Assembly: GCA_030770535.1 (NCBI GenBank)
Contig: JASVEC010000009.1
Coordinates: forward strand, 744,001 to 808,000
Direction of reading: 5' to 3'
Source of the DNA: Batkoa obscura
Lineage: Eukaryota > Entomophthoromycota > Entomophthoromycetes > Entomophthorales > Batkoaceae
Length of the DNA stretch: 64,000 bases
Positions 37,382 to 49,253 of the stretch are shown one piece after another (the stretch's first letter is position 1; every line of letters begins with the position of its first letter). Under the pieces are notes generated by a model. It made no database searches. It was not told the origin of the DNA and saw only the letters and a list, made by a program, of their open reading frames with translations. The position numbers and the translations under genes are program-made.

Positions 37382-38220
37382 TATTACATGATGTAGCTGA
37401 AACAGCAAATGTTGAACAAACAATTGAATGTAAATTTAGGATTGATTTGGAATTGATAAGTATAAAATACTAACTGACAGACAGAGTATAAAGATTTTAA
37501 AAATAATTCAAGGAATGCTAGTAAATTAGCTCACTTTTGGTCAGAAGCTTTCGATGGTAAATGTAACTAACAATTTATTCAATGGATTTGCTATGATTAA
37601 TATAGTCCTTATTATTTAGATGAAAATGTAGGTATATATAGAACAGGTTTACTTCGAATTTGTTCTGATTTATCAAGAGGAAAAGAAGTTTGTAACCCAT
37701 ATCTAGCAGCATTTGAAAAAGTAAGTTGTATTTGAATATTTCTTAAATCATTTTTATCAATTTTTTAAAGATAATTTCATATAGTTTTAAAGAGACAATA
37801 CCGTAAGTATCAAATCTTCTATTTTTAATTGTATCTAGTTTATTTTTTTCTTTAAAGTTATGCTAGAGAAAAAGAATTAAACTATTTAAATAAAATACTT
37901 GTTTATTGTTTAACTATGCAATTATTTGATAAATTAATTTATTGATATTTATTGTCAACTTGATATAATTCTATTATAATTTCTATTATTATTACTAATA
38001 AATTGAAATATAATTAGCAAAAAAAGAAGTCAAAATCAAATGAAGAAAATATTCAAGTTAATGAATGATGAAGATGATTTAATATCTAATCTAGTAATTT
38101 TTAATTATTACTTTTAATTATTATTATTAATAAAATTTAGTTTTTACAATTTGTAGATAAAGATATTAGTTTACCATTACAAAATTTAGAAAAACATTTA
38201 AAAAAAAAATAAAAATAGTA

Positions 38221-38263
<43 letters not shown>

Positions 38264-38417
38264 TAAAAATAAGATTTAATAGGCTAATTTTCATTCAGGT
38301 GATGATTTATCAAGAATGAATTATAAATTAAAACCAACAATGAGAGAAGCATATCATTCAATAAAAAACAATGACGAAGTAGTTAACCTTTTTAATTCTC
38401 ATTTAAATAAACAGTAA
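37382..38417 (+). pseudogene. Decayed multi-exon gene, possibly BAR-domain
   Basis: Coding-like blocks separated by typical short introns: KQLLHDVAETANVEQTIE, then KDFKNNSRNASKLAHFWSEA followed by FDG, PYYLDENVGIYRTGLLRI followed by CSDLSRGKEVCNPYLAAFEK, YAREKELNYLNKILVY, and a last block GDDLSRMNYKLKPTMREAYH ... NNDEVVNLFNSHLNKQ ending at a TAA. Amphipathic charged helices with an early TIE/FR segment recall BAR proteins such as Rvs161/Hob; that is tentative. In-frame stops and a frame change lie between the first two blocks, stops recur around 38040-38080, and no suitable start is seen, so I take it as a recent pseudogene. Alternative: an active gene whose splicing I have misread. It is divergent from WDR24. 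Confidence 0.45.
38221..38262. repeat. (AAT)n microsatellite
   Basis: About 13 AAT units between two blocks of the decayed gene. Confidence 0.85.
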
Positions 38418-38452
38418 TAAAATAATGCACATTATTGATTCATTTTATTAAA

Positions 38453-39067
38453 TTAAAAACATAATACATTAATATCTTTTAAAAATTCTTCAGGTTTCAC
38501 GATTGTTGAATAATAAACCATAGGTATATTAAACGGTTGATTCTTAAATGTAATATATATATCTTTGATACATTCATTACATACTTTCTCTTTATCTGTT
38601 TTTGATATTTGCCAAAATCCAACTGGTGATTTAGCTTTGGAGTTATCAATTATCGTTTTCGCGCGTAATAACTCGGTGATACAAAAACTAGATCTACCTC
38701 CTTTTTTAGCACATACTACTTCTACTGCTTCTTTATTGGACCATAGATTATATGAATGATGGTGGTTCTCAGCTAAAGGACTTTGGCTATTTGGGGAGCT
38801 TAAATTACAATATTTAACAATAAATTTGGAAGCATCAATAGTTAAATTTTTACAATTATCACTACAAACATCGTTAGCTGTACTAAAATAAAGGGAAGAA
38901 AAGGAATAACAGTTCTCTAATTTGGGGTATAAAGTATCCAACTCTTTTTTCAAATTAGGATTTTTTTTACATTGATTATCTAAGCTAAAATCCACATCCT
39001 CATGAAATTTACTGCTTTGATACCCAAATATTAATGTAAGTGATAAAATTATAAATTGTTGAAGCAT
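38453..39067 (-). CDS. Predicted secreted cysteine-rich protein, unknown function
   Basis: Intronless 204-aa protein with a clear signal peptide (MLQQFIILSLTLIFGYQSS). The mature part has ten cysteines in loosely paired spacing (NQCKK, ENCYS, DVCSDNCK, KYCNL, VVCAKK, SFCITE, KVCNECIK, VLCF), suggesting disulfide bonding outside the cell. N-glycosylation sequons NLT and NLS are present. There is no membrane anchor and I recognise no enzyme motif. Small secreted Cys-rich proteins of this kind are common in fungi, with roles in the wall or host contact, but no function can be assigned here. It ends 36 bp from the 3' end of the decayed gene on the opposite strand. Confidence 0.75.
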   Translation of the reverse strand: MLQQFIILSLTLIFGYQSSKFHEDVDFSLDNQCKKNPNLKKELDTLYPKLENCYSFSSLYFSTANDVCSDNCKNLTIDASKFIVKYCNLSSPNSQSPLAENHHHSYNLWSNKEAVEVVCAKKGGRSSFCITELLRAKTIIDNSKAKSPVGFWQISKTDKEKVCNECIKDIYITFKNQPFNIPMVYYSTIVKPEEFLKDINVLCF

Positions 39068-39932
39068 TTAAAAAAATTGAAGTTGAAAGTTAAAGAAAGG
39101 CTTATTTATTAAATTTAAATATCAGTACTCCTTTTTTTAAATAGCAATTTTCATTTGAGTGTTTGATTGAGCTTTTTTTGCTAAGATTTCTTGTTAATCA
39201 ATTAAACTTGCATACGGCTATTAAAATTCTATTGCAACTCAATAACTGTTCATTTAAGAATAAAATTTGGCTAAATTATGTACCGAAAAAGTAAAATAAC
39301 AAATAGCTAGCACTAAAAATTATCACAAATAATTCGCAATAGAGTTGTAGTCAAAAAGCTAGTATGAAACCCTTGTGAATTATTTTAAGTAGAGGTCTGA
39401 TTTTGTACTAAAAATAGTAATGTCAAACAATTGCTTCAAGAAGCCTTATTACACGTCCACGAAAGTAAGCCTATTTATCCATCTTTTTAACCTCTCTTAG
39501 AAAAAATGTCATGAGGCCATTTTCTTACTGGTTTCTATAAAAGGTTAAAAAAATAGATATTGAGGCTTGCTTCTGTGGACGTGTAAAATTGTGAAAAATA
39601 AGCAACTATTTTTATAAAACTCAACCTATTATTAAATAGGTTTCTTGTGGAAGGAACTTGTTTCTTTGGTTAAAATACTTGTTGGTTTTAAATTTTATTT
39701 CAAATGGAAAATAAGGATACTCTATTATTGAAACAAACTCCACATTTCAATCTTATTGTCTTTATTGTTTTATTTGACCCTTAATTTGTTAAGGGCAATA
39801 TTGGATTTCAGCAAAAATTTCACATTGAAAAAAAGTAACAAAATGTGCACAAACTTGATTTCAAGTTTTACAAGTTTGAACTTTGAAATCTAATCTTTTT
39901 AGATCATCAAAAATTCCAATTCTATATCCAAA
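39068..39932. other. Intergenic region with a foldback element
   Basis: Divergent promoter region of about 0.86 kb between the secreted protein and SDH4. The only structured feature is the inverted-repeat element at 39450-39585. Confidence 0.6.
39450..39585. mobile_element. 136-bp foldback MITE with about 55-bp inverted repeats
   Basis: The left arm begins TACACGTCCACGAAAGTAAG and the right arm, reversed, TACACGTCCACAGAAGCAAG. The match continues through CC...TATTTATC/TATCTATT, TTTTTAACCT and TTAGAAA/ATAGAAA, for about 55 bp each side with a short central loop. TA dinucleotides at both ends fit a mariner-type target. Its ends differ from those of the 104-bp family, and I found no second copy here. 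Confidence 0.75.
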
Positions 39933-40510
39933 ATGAGTCTACTACAAACAGTGATGAAAAATCGATTAATCAACAGTATAAAGTCACAACCTAGTAACAA
40001 ACTAAAATTGAATTTTAATTTACAACGTGTAAGAAAGAGTACAACAAATGGTAATTAATATTAGTTGATTTTTGAATAAACTTAATCTCTTGAATTCTTT
40101 TTAGCTTCTTTACCCAAACATGAAGGTAATTTAAAGAATATTATAATCAACTGTCTCAAATATTGATTCTCTTATTAATTCTTTTAGTAAATAAAATGGA
40201 AGGAAGTTACCATTGGTATTTTGAAAAGGGTATATCTTTAACTTTATTACCTATCTTTGGTATCTCTGCATTTTATGGTAGTTTACCAGTTAATGATTAT
40301 GCCATGGGGGTCATTTTACCAATCCATATTCATATGGGCCTTACTTCCGTAATCGTTGATTATTTACCTTTTCGTCGTACCCCAGTCGCTCATTGCATTG
40401 CCCTCATTGCTCAACATACTGCTACTTTTTATTCCATGTATGGAAGTTATATTATTAATTCTAGGGATGTAGGGTTAACTGAGTATTTTAAAAGAGTTTG
40501 GAAAGCTTGA
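39933..40510 (+). CDS. SDH4: Succinate dehydrogenase membrane anchor subunit (CybS/Sdh4)
   Basis: Small cytochrome b anchor of respiratory complex II in the inner mitochondrial membrane. Exons 39933-40050, 40105-40125 (21 nt) and 40188-40510 give about 153 aa. The N-terminal 40 residues are basic and hydroxylated (MSLLQTVMKNRLINSIKS), a mitochondrial presequence. The mature part starts near GSYHWYFEKG and has three membrane helices: ISLTLLPIFG..., YAMGVILPIHIHMGLTSVIV followed by DYL (haem-ligand His and the conserved D-Y), and HCIALIAQHTATFYSMYGSY. It ends DVGLTEYFKRVWKA, matching the C-terminal DVG-x-x-x-x-x-x-LWK of CybS. Its stop is 52 bp from the MSH2 stop (tail-to-tail). Confidence 0.92.
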
Positions 40511-40562
40511 AATAGAAATAAAAAGGTTTAATTGAAAAGTTGTAGTAATTAGAAAGGCTCAT

Positions 40563-43500
40563 TTATTTATTTAAATTAAATTGACTTAAAAATGGATACT
40601 CCTTTTTCAAGTTGAATAATTTACTTTTGATACTTGAATCCAATTGATTAGCTTTATATTTTAATATATATTCTCGCATTATTGATTCTATATTCTCTTT
40701 TTGTTCCTTGAAAAATAATTAATTAATATATTACTTTAATAAATAAAGAATTAAAATACTTTAGTTATTAATCTTTGATTCCCATTTTCAAGTTCATTCA
40801 CTTTATGAGTAGCTAAATCGGTCACTACCTTTGGAAATCCAGCTATTTTAGCTACTTGAATACCTAACGATTGATCACAGCTGCCTAAAAATAAATTAAG
40901 TGTATGTCAATATATTTAATTCTATTTCTTTACCTTCTTCGATTTTATATAACAAAGTTAAATTACTATCCAATTCAGAATGTTGATTCACATGCACTTT
41001 GACATGTAAATTAGCAACTTTTGGAATTTCTTCTTTTAATTTGGTAAGCTCATGAAAATGGGTTGCAAATAAACACATGCTTTTACATTGATTACAAATA
41101 TAACTAAATTATAATGTTAGTATTGACTTATCAACAAGTATACTTAAATTTACTCAGAAATAGACCATGCTAAACCAAACCCATCATGGGTACTTGTACC
41201 TCGTCCAAGTTCATCAATAATAATCAACGAATTCTCAGTAGCAGACTATAAAAAGAATATTAATTTAACATTAAAGTTAAAATTAGCTTACTTTCAATAT
41301 TGTTGATGTTTCTAACATTTCTACCATAAATGTGGACATTCCCTAATAATAAATGAATAAATAATTACTAATGTTAGCTTCATTAAGTTTTACCTTCAAT
41401 TGTGAGTCATTAGCTCCTATTCTTGCTAATATACAATCAAAGATAGGTAAATTAGCACTATCGCATGGTACGTAACATCCAATTTGCGCCATAAGTGAAA
41501 CCATACCAATCTAATTTAACGATATTAAATTATTATGAAACAAATATAACATTTGATGTAATAGTATATAATAATATGACAACAATGTTAAATAAGTACT
41601 TACTTGTCGAATATATGTTGATTTACCACCCATATTTGGCCCTGTAACGATTAAAAATTCTCTTTGATCTATCAATATTTAATTTCATATTTAATATTAA
41701 ATTAATTAAAATTACTCTGAATCATTAATGCATCATTAGGGATGAAATTGACTTCAGGTTGTACTTCTAAACAAGGATGTCTTGAACCAATTAAGTTTAA
41801 TTCACGTTGATTATCTAATCTGTTTTAATTAAAGTACTAAACTATTATATCACTTACTATTCGTTGAAAATTGGGGTCGAACATAGGCTGGATTGGAATT
41901 AATAGCTACATTAGCAAAACTAGATGAATAGTTGATAAAATCATACCACTTTATTGAATCAAAATTACCTAATTATAAGGTCTAGGTGAGCAACAAGAGC
42001 ATTTAATAATTCAAATGTAACGGTATAAGATTCTATTTTAAATTCAAAGTTAATAACTAACTTTTAGTAATAATGTTGATTCTTAACACTTACTAACTAT
42101 CTCTAAAACTTCTTTTACAAGAGTAGATTGTATTTTATTATACATAGCATTTAAGTCTTGATATTCTTCATTTAAATTTTTCATTTTTAAAGTTGTGAAA
42201 TAGGTGCCTGCTTTTTGAACTGCTAGCTCAATAAAGTCTCTTTGGTAAGACCTTAATACAACAGCATCCTAAGAACTTTAAGCATTAACTACTAAATATT
42301 AAATTCAAATTTACTGTCCTTGAAAGTCGAAAACAATGACCATAAGTAGAAGAGTTTTCGTACTTTAATTTTCTATCAACTTCAAGCCCTAATTTGCTTG
42401 CTACTTTTTCATATTCTAATTGAAAATTTGATTCAATTTCTTTTAGTTGTTGTGATATCTGTTCTAATTCTTCACTAAATTCACTTTTAATTTGATAAAC
42501 GTGTTGATCAAGCCTTTCCAAATCTATGGTCGTTTCTACCAGTTCTTTTAATTTTTCTAATCCCTCATAGTATTCCTTAATTTGTTATTATTATTTATTA
42601 TTTATAAATTATTATTAATCATTTACCTCTAATTTAACAGAATAAACACTACGAATCAATTGAATATTTTGACTATTGTTAAGCATTTCAATCATGTCAG
42701 GTATTTTTAAAATAAATTGGTAAATACGTACAACATCCTTTAATAATTAGTTATATATCAATTATCATAGTTATAATTGTATAACTAAGTACCTGTAAAG
42801 TGGCTCTATTTTTACGAAACTTCTTAGCTAGACCATTTAAATCGGGTGTAACTTTAAGTATATTACCACAAATACTATCTCTTGTGGTATGATCATCAAT
42901 AAAACTCTCTACCAAATCCAACCTTAAATTGATATCTTCAAGTTTAATTAAAGGTTGTTTCAACCATTGATATAATAGTCGAGATCCCATTGCAGTATAG
43001 CATTGGTTCAATAAACCATATAAACTCATTGTTTTTTGTCTACTACTATTTTTATCTGGTAAAAGATTTAGTGCAATTAAAGCAGAGCCATCTAACTTCA
43101 TATATTGAGATAAATCATGTGTTTTTAATAAAAATCGATTTTCATTAGAAGAATCATCTAATAAACCTAAATAGCTTATTAAACATGCTGCTGAAGCTAG
43201 TCCTAATTTCATATCATATTCTGATAAATTATTTAATGGTAAAGAGTCTGCTATTAATAAAGTCTTGAAATTCTCTTCAATATCTTTAATCGAATATTCA
43301 CTCTTTTTTGCTGTGGTAATCATGATATTGCATCGATTTAAAATGGTTTTTATTTTTTCCAGTTCATAACTCTCTTCTGATGGTATAATACATTCCATTG
43401 CTCCAGTTTGAATTAATAAAGACTCAAAGTTATTAAATATTTCATTGTCTATGAACTCACTGATACTTATTATCCCTTCATTATTGTCTATGAAACATGT

Positions 43501-44301
43501 TCCTACTACCTTTTTATGTGTATTATGAATCAAGTCAATTAGTTTATATTTGACTTACTTTTCCTCCTTTAACAGCATTACCCAATTTAATGGCTAGAAC
43601 AGTAGGGGCAATAGTGGGTTCAAAATTATCAAATAACAAATCTTCTAAAGCATCTAAGTTACCAGGAGTAGCCTAAAAATAATTAAAAAGCAGATAAATT
43701 TTAAAAGTGAAAAGTTGCAACAAAACTACCTTTTTAATAATTTTCCATCCATTTTGTTTTTTCCCATCATTATTTGACCAAATTTCAATCCTTTTGCTGT
43801 TCATTTGACCTTTTAAAAAGTTCTCGCATGCTAGCTTAGATAAACTTAAACTTGGTAACCCAGTATTTATACCCCCTTTAAATTGAAATCTTAAATCTTT
43901 TGTTTTCTGATTTGTTTCTTTTTTTTTACCTCCAAGATATTTTACCACCGTTTTTGTTTTATAGATCTGTTCAGCTGCATAAAAGGCATCTGCTCCATGT
44001 AATGTATAGAAATCCTTGCAATTGAAGTTAATAAGCTATCTTTTTTGCTTCAAAGCTATCCTTACCCCGCCAGATCTTTCGAATAATCTTATGGTATCTT
44101 CAAGCTATATAAATAGATATATTAATATGTATAAATGAATCAAAAAAAATTAAATTTACAGTTTCTAAATTTTTGACAAATTCACAAAATCCTGTATCGT
44201 TTATCTTCTCTTTATTTATTTGTTAGTTTTATTGTCGTTTCATTATTACTTTAGCTACCTAATTGTTCATTTTCTACTTTTTCAGGTGGAATTGTGGCCA
44301 T
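40563..44301 (-). CDS. MSH2: DNA mismatch repair protein MSH2
   Basis: MutS-homologue ATPase that pairs with MSH6 or MSH3 to bind DNA mismatches in the nucleus. The ATG is at 44301 ([14 protein letters not shown]), with at least fifteen exons. Blocks from N to [122 protein letters not shown] (lever region), then the ATPase with Walker [16 protein letters not shown] near 41600-41655, Walker B plus signature [19 protein letters not shown] near 41155-41225, and [13 protein letters not shown]. All catalytic motifs are intact and family order is kept. The two 5'-most introns (before INDTGFCEF and after FERSGG) place short exons at the start, so that end is the least certain. Confidence 0.93.
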
Positions 44302-44696
44302 TTTTTTAAGAAAATAAAATGAAATAGTTTTAAACTTTCGTTTTTGGTTTTGCTATTCTATAAATAGTAAATTTTATTAAATTTATTTTAAAAATGAAAA
44401 ATAGATAGATATTAATAATAAGGAAAATCATTTTATTTACATGTAATAAATAAAATCAACGAAAATTCGTAAATAAAAATTCATCAAAATTAATATTGTT
44501 TGGACTTCTACATGCCATTACTTATATGTTAACAGTTTTAAATAAATTTAACTGAAATTTATCGTGTTTTTAAAATAATCTAAAGCAGTTATCAAGAAAA
44601 CAATTATATTAAATAGAGCCTTAATTGGGTATATTTCAAGTTTATTTAAAAAGTTTAGTCATATTTAACTCATTAATAACTGCTTTATTTTAGCTT

Positions 44697-44758
44697 ATAA
44701 AATAATATAAAATAATATAAAATAATATAAAATAATATAAAATAATATAAAATAATAT
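44697..44758. repeat. Tandem repeat, 10-bp unit ATAATATAAA, about 6 copies
   Basis: Near-perfect decanucleotide array in the MSH2/BiP intergenic region, with period close to one helical turn. Confidence 0.85.
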
Positions 44759-45417
44759 GACCTGATTTACCATACCCAAAGGATTATTTTACTAGTCATA
44801 CACCCATATTACGGTATTTTAATTCTTAGTTTAAATTGTATTTTATACTCATTTTAATCACTTTAAAATACAACATTATTAGTTAAGAATTTTTGACAAA
44901 TATTCAATTCAAATATTAATAGTATTTATATGTAAGCTATTACTATATCATTTCAACCAAGGAGTAAAAATAGTATAGCGAAGTGAGCTATCGGCTTTAG
45001 ATAAGCATATTTAAAAATATGACTTGTACTTCAAGCGAAATAATTTACACACATAAAACATATATATACTTTCGCCACATGATGCCCTACTTTCATGAGC
45101 GCATGATTGATTGAGTAAAATCGAGAATTATCTCAAGCTAAATTAATAAAAAAATAATTAGCAAATTTCAATCCAAATTAGCCAATCATTTATGACTTGG
45201 TAACAGATTTTAGTTTTTCTTCATGTTCGTATTTTATTGGCCATGGATCAAAAGTTAAAAGTAGAGAATTGAATAACTAACGCTGGACCCAATTGATTTG
45301 CTAATATAATTATGATGGCATAATATAATTGGATAAAATTGATGAATAAAATTTAACTAGAACCAATTATTAGGCGACAAATAATGAGTGAAAAAGTAAT
45401 CAAAAAAAACTCAAAGA

Positions 45418-45425
45418 TATATAAA
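45418..45425 (+). promoter_or_regulatory. TATA box of the BiP gene
   Basis: TATATAAA, 125 bp upstream of the ATG, in a setting expected for a highly expressed, inducible chaperone gene. I did not find an unambiguous heat-shock or UPR element by eye. Confidence 0.5.
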
Positions 45426-45549
45426 CATAACAAAGTAAATCTTAAACTTCAACTCTTTGATATAACCAGACCGATTTAAGGTTTACATTATATATATTTT
45501 TAACTTTTGTTTATAGCCCATATACATATCAAATCAAAGTTAAGTTAAA

Positions 45550-47547
45550 ATGGTCAACTTTTTAAAAGCCACTTCAGTTGTGCTGATGGCTCTTGGCTTA
45601 GCAGGCAATGCCTTTGCTAAGGAAGAGAGCGCAAAAGCAAATAATACCGGATCAGAGGAATACGGTACAGTTATCGGTATTGATTTAGGTACCACATACT
45701 CATGTGTTGGTGTACATATTGCTGGTCGTGTTGAAATTATTACTAATGATCAAGGTAACCGTATTACTCCATCTTATGTAGGTTTCGCTGGAGGGGAACG
45801 TTTAGTTGGTGATTCAGCTAAAAACCAAGCTCCTAGCAACCCAGAAAATACCATCTTCGATGTCAAACGTCTCGTTGGTCGTACCTTTGATGATCCTACC
45901 CTCAAGAAGGACTTAAAGAACTTCCCATTCAAAGTCATTAACAAGGATAACAAACCAGTAATCCAAGTTGAAGTTAAAGGTAAAAAGAAACAATTTACTC
46001 CTGAAGAAATTTCTGCTATGATTCTTGGTAAAATGAAGGAAACTGCCGAAAACTATCTTGGTAAAAAAGTCACCCACGCCGTTGTTACCGTACCTGCTTA
46101 TTTCAATGATGCCCAACGTCAAGCCACTAAAGATGCTGGTACTATTGCCGGTCTTACTGTCCTCCGTATTATTAATGAGCCAACCGCCGCCGCTATTGCC
46201 TATGGATTAGATCGTGCCTCTAAGGAAAAACAAATCCTTGTCTATGATTTAGGAGGTGGTACTTTCGATGTTTCTCTTCTTTCTATTGATGATGGTGTCT
46301 TTGAAGTATTAGCTACTTCAGGTGATACCCATTTAGGTGGTGAAGATTTTGATAACAACATCATTGATCATTTCGTTAAACTTTACAAGAAGAAACATAG
46401 CAAGGACATTAAGACTGATAAAAAGACCATGGGTAAACTTAAGCGTGAAGCTGAAAAAGCCAAACGTACTCTTTCTTCCCAAATGACTGTACGTATTGAA
46501 ATTGATTCCTTCTTTGATGGTGAAGATTTCTCTGAAACTTTAACTCGTGCCCAATTCGAAAGTCTTAATATGAAGCTCTTTGAAAAGACTCTCAAACCAG
46601 TTGCCCAAGTATTAAAGGATGCTGGTCTTAAGAAATCTGAAGTTGATGATATTGTACTCGTTGGTGGTTCCACTCGTATTCCTAAAGTTGTTTCTCTCCT
46701 TGAAGACTTCTTTGATGGTAAGAAAGCCTCTAAAGATATTAACCCTGATGAAGCTGTTGCTTATGGTGCTGCTGTTCAAGGTGGTATCCTTACCGGACAA
46801 GAAGAACTCTCTGAACTTTTACTTCTTGATGTTAACCCACTTACTCTTGGTATTGAAACTACCGGTGGTGTCATGGCTAAATTAATTCCACGTAACTCCG
46901 CTATCCCAACCAAGAAATCTCAAATCTTCTCCACTGCCTCAGATAACCAACAAATTGTTTCTATTCAAATTTATGAAGGTGAACGTTCTCTCACTAAGGA
47001 CAACAACTTACTTGGTAAATTTGATCTTACTGACATTCCTCCAGCACCACGTGGTGTACCACAAATTGAAGTTACCTTTGAGATTGATGCCAATGGTATC
47101 CTTAAGGTTGGTGCTGTTGATAAGGGTACTGGTAAATCCGAATCTATTACTATCTCTAACAACAAAGGCCGTCTTTCCCAAGAAGATATTGATCGTATGA
47201 TCAAGGAAGCTGAAGACTTTGCTGATGAAGATAAAGAAATTAAAGAAAAGGTTGAAGCCAAGAATGCCTTCGAAAACTACATTTATGATATCCGTAGCCA
47301 AGTCACCGATAAGGCTAAGTTAGGTAAAAAGATCTCTGAAGCTGATAAGAAGTCCATTCTTGATGCTATTGAAGAAAAGAGTGAATGGCTCTCATCCCAA
47401 GGATCATCTGCCACTAAAGAAGATATTGATGAACAAAAATCAGAACTTGAAGAAGTTGTTAAACCAATTATTGAAAAACTTTATGGTGAATCTTCCGGCT
47501 CAGCCACTGAACCTGAAGATGATGATTCTGATCATGATGAACTTTAA
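45550..47547 (+). CDS. KAR2: ER Hsp70 chaperone BiP/Kar2/Grp78
   Basis: Intronless, complete 665-aa ER-lumen Hsp70, which folds and translocates secretory proteins with Sec63-type J partners. A signal peptide ([20 protein letters not shown], cut near AFA) leads, and the ER-retention signal HDEL ends the protein after an acidic stretch. The ATPase domain shows [14 protein letters not shown] (43-56), [30 protein letters not shown] and [12 protein letters not shown]. The substrate domain has [17 protein letters not shown] and [17 protein letters not shown]. Codon use is visibly richer in C-ending codons (GGT, ATC, AAG, GCC) than in neighbouring genes, as in highly expressed genes, and it lacks introns, both of which fit strong rapid expression. 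Note HDEL rather than the animal KDEL. Confidence 0.98.
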   Translation: MVNFLKATSVVLMALGLAGNAFAKEESAKANNTGSEEYGTVIGIDLGTTYSCVGVHIAGRVEIITNDQGNRITPSYVGFAGGERLVGDSAKNQAPSNPENTIFDVKRLVGRTFDDPTLKKDLKNFPFKVINKDNKPVIQVEVKGKKKQFTPEEISAMILGKMKETAENYLGKKVTHAVVTVPAYFNDAQRQATKDAGTIAGLTVLRIINEPTAAAIAYGLDRASKEKQILVYDLGGGTFDVSLLSIDDGVFEVLATSGDTHLGGEDFDNNIIDHFVKLYKKKHSKDIKTDKKTMGKLKREAEKAKRTLSSQMTVRIEIDSFFDGEDFSETLTRAQFESLNMKLFEKTLKPVAQVLKDAGLKKSEVDDIVLVGGSTRIPKVVSLLEDFFDGKKASKDINPDEAVAYGAAVQGGILTGQEELSELLLLDVNPLTLGIETTGGVMAKLIPRNSAIPTKKSQIFSTASDNQQIVSIQIYEGERSLTKDNNLLGKFDLTDIPPAPRGVPQIEVTFEIDANGILKVGAVDKGTGKSESITISNNKGRLSQEDIDRMIKEAEDFADEDKEIKEKVEAKNAFENYIYDIRSQVTDKAKLGKKISEADKKSILDAIEEKSEWLSSQGSSATKEDIDEQKSELEEVVKPIIEKLYGESSGSATEPEDDDSDHDEL

Positions 47548-47717
47548 ATATTCTAACAAATGATATTATAGTTGATAAAACTACATTTAGGCTTATAAAT
47601 TAGCTTTTTTTTAATATAAATAAAAAAATAAAATTATATAATCATTCTATTTTTAATAGTTTATAAAGTTTACTATTTAATAGTTAACATTGTTATCCAG
47701 AATGTAAAGGAGATTGA

Positions 47718-47821
47718 TATGGGGATGTTTTTTTTGGTTTCATCACTTTTCCATCTTTTGAGCGCTACTTGGGTGGAAAGATTGTTAGTAAAATCCTTAA
47801 ACAAAAAAATACATCCCTATG
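47718..47821 (-). mobile_element. TA-flanked MITE, copy 12, behind BiP
   Basis: Full-length, minus orientation (TATGGGGATGTTTTTTTTGG ... ACATCCCTAT), 170 bp downstream of the BiP stop. Confidence 0.85.
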
Positions 47822-47989
47822 TTGTTTACCAAATTTTTTTAGTCTACAAAGAACAATTACTGCAAAACGATTTGAGTTAAAAATTGCTGAAAATCAAAAG
47901 CTCTGCTATCCTTCAAAATTTTTATTTATTTTGACCCTTTAAATACCGAATGTTCAAAAAAATTCTGTTCGATTGGACTATACTTTCTA

Positions 47990-48140
47990 ATCGGCTTTAT
48001 ACCAATTAGATCAGTTTTTTTGAAACAATACCCAAAGGGTCATTTTAGTTAAATGTGTGAGTAATGTTCGTCATAATTTAATTTTGATTTACAAAAATTT
48101 GGCGTGTACTGTTCGTCCGTAGTACTCAAGTGGTCAAAAG
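47990..48140 (+). repeat. Old interspersed repeat, copy B
   Basis: Aligns with the reverse complement of 11520-11745 (CAATTAGAT, TTTTTTGAAA, CAAAGGGTCA, TTCGTCATAATTT, ATTTTGATTTAC, AGTACTCAAGTGGTCAAA). It lacks the hairpin segment of copy A. Class unknown. Confidence 0.5.
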
Positions 48141-49253
48141 GAAATATGAAAGCATTAACAATACAATAATAAAACAATAAAATTTCAAAGATTGTCTAGA
48201 TTACAATATTATGTCATATATTATTTACATTTGATATAATAACATAAATTTTTTAGACAAAGTATATCATTATCAAAAAATGTAATGAAATATATTATAT
48301 CCTCAATTGAGGTTCATAGAATTTTTATCAAAATACTGATATAAAAACTTTATTATACTGTATTTTAATATAGCTTTTCAAATAATCTTATTAAAGTATT
48401 TAGAATTTTAAATCTAATTTAGATTGTATTAATCTAAACTATTATCCACCTTATTTAATTAAGTTCAATTGTATTGTTTATAAAACAATTCTTATTTGTG
48501 ATGGTATCTGTAACCAAAAAATATTTTCACTTTCAAACTTGATCAATGATTGGCCACAATATTTTGTATTTTTTTAACAAATGTGCGCCAAAGACAATGT
48601 GATACGAATATAACTTTTTAGCCTGTTTGCTAGTGAAAGTGAAAGTGATATTGAAATAAAGGTAATTAAAGCGATTGTTAAACTAAATGAGTAAAACCCT
48701 TTCTAAAATATGATATCGCTAAAAGAGATGATGATCAAGAGCTGAAACTCTTAATTTTTATATTACATCTTTTTAGTCATATTAAGCAATCCCAAGATTT
48801 AAAATATTCGAATTTTAAATCTTTTTCATTCATAAGTTGTTTTGAAAATAGCAACTTTCACAATTCATGACAACAGTATCTGAATCAAAATTCAAAAATG
48901 TGATTAAAAAAATCAGACTATTTTTGTATCTTGTATATTTTATTCTTCTAAAGTCTTTATGGTATATGAAAGAACTGATGACTCACTACACTAGCTTGCT
49001 ACTTTTCGCGGAATTAGATAAAATTACCAAGCTCAATTGAATAAAATCAATTAGAGCTCTTACTTTTATAAAGTTTTGTTAGAGCTGCGAAGTTGTGACC
49101 TTCCAATTCGAGTCCTTTAACTATAATTGAATATTCTTGGGTTTTTGCACTAAATTGTGATCTAGAATATAAATACAGAACTTAAGTAAATTATGGTTAG
49201 AATCTTAACATCACAATTAAAAATTTCACTTTTAATTAGCTTTTTGGAAATAA

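Larger units (their letters stand above)
44302..45549. other. Divergent promoter region, MSH2 / BiP
   Basis: About 1.25 kb with a 10-bp tandem repeat near its middle, CCAAT-like words (for example AGCCAATCAT at about 45180) and a TATA box 125 bp before the BiP start. No gene is apparent. Confidence 0.55.
47548..49253. other. Intergenic region with MITE and an old repeat
   Basis: About 1.7 kb between BiP and the first transcription-factor-like gene. It contains a MITE (47718-47821) and an old repeat copy (47990-48140); the rest is non-coding. Confidence 0.6.

Noticed and set aside
44760-44860. Third copy of the old interspersed repeat (TACCCAAAGGATTATTTTAC)
   Set aside because: Only one short word matches; not enough beyond chance.
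45913-47301. Several open frames on the opposite strand and other frames of BiP
   Set aside because: Shadows of a highly conserved intronless gene.
49100-49125. Possible tRNA (AATTCGAGTCC)
   Set aside because: No acceptor or anticodon stems can be formed around it.
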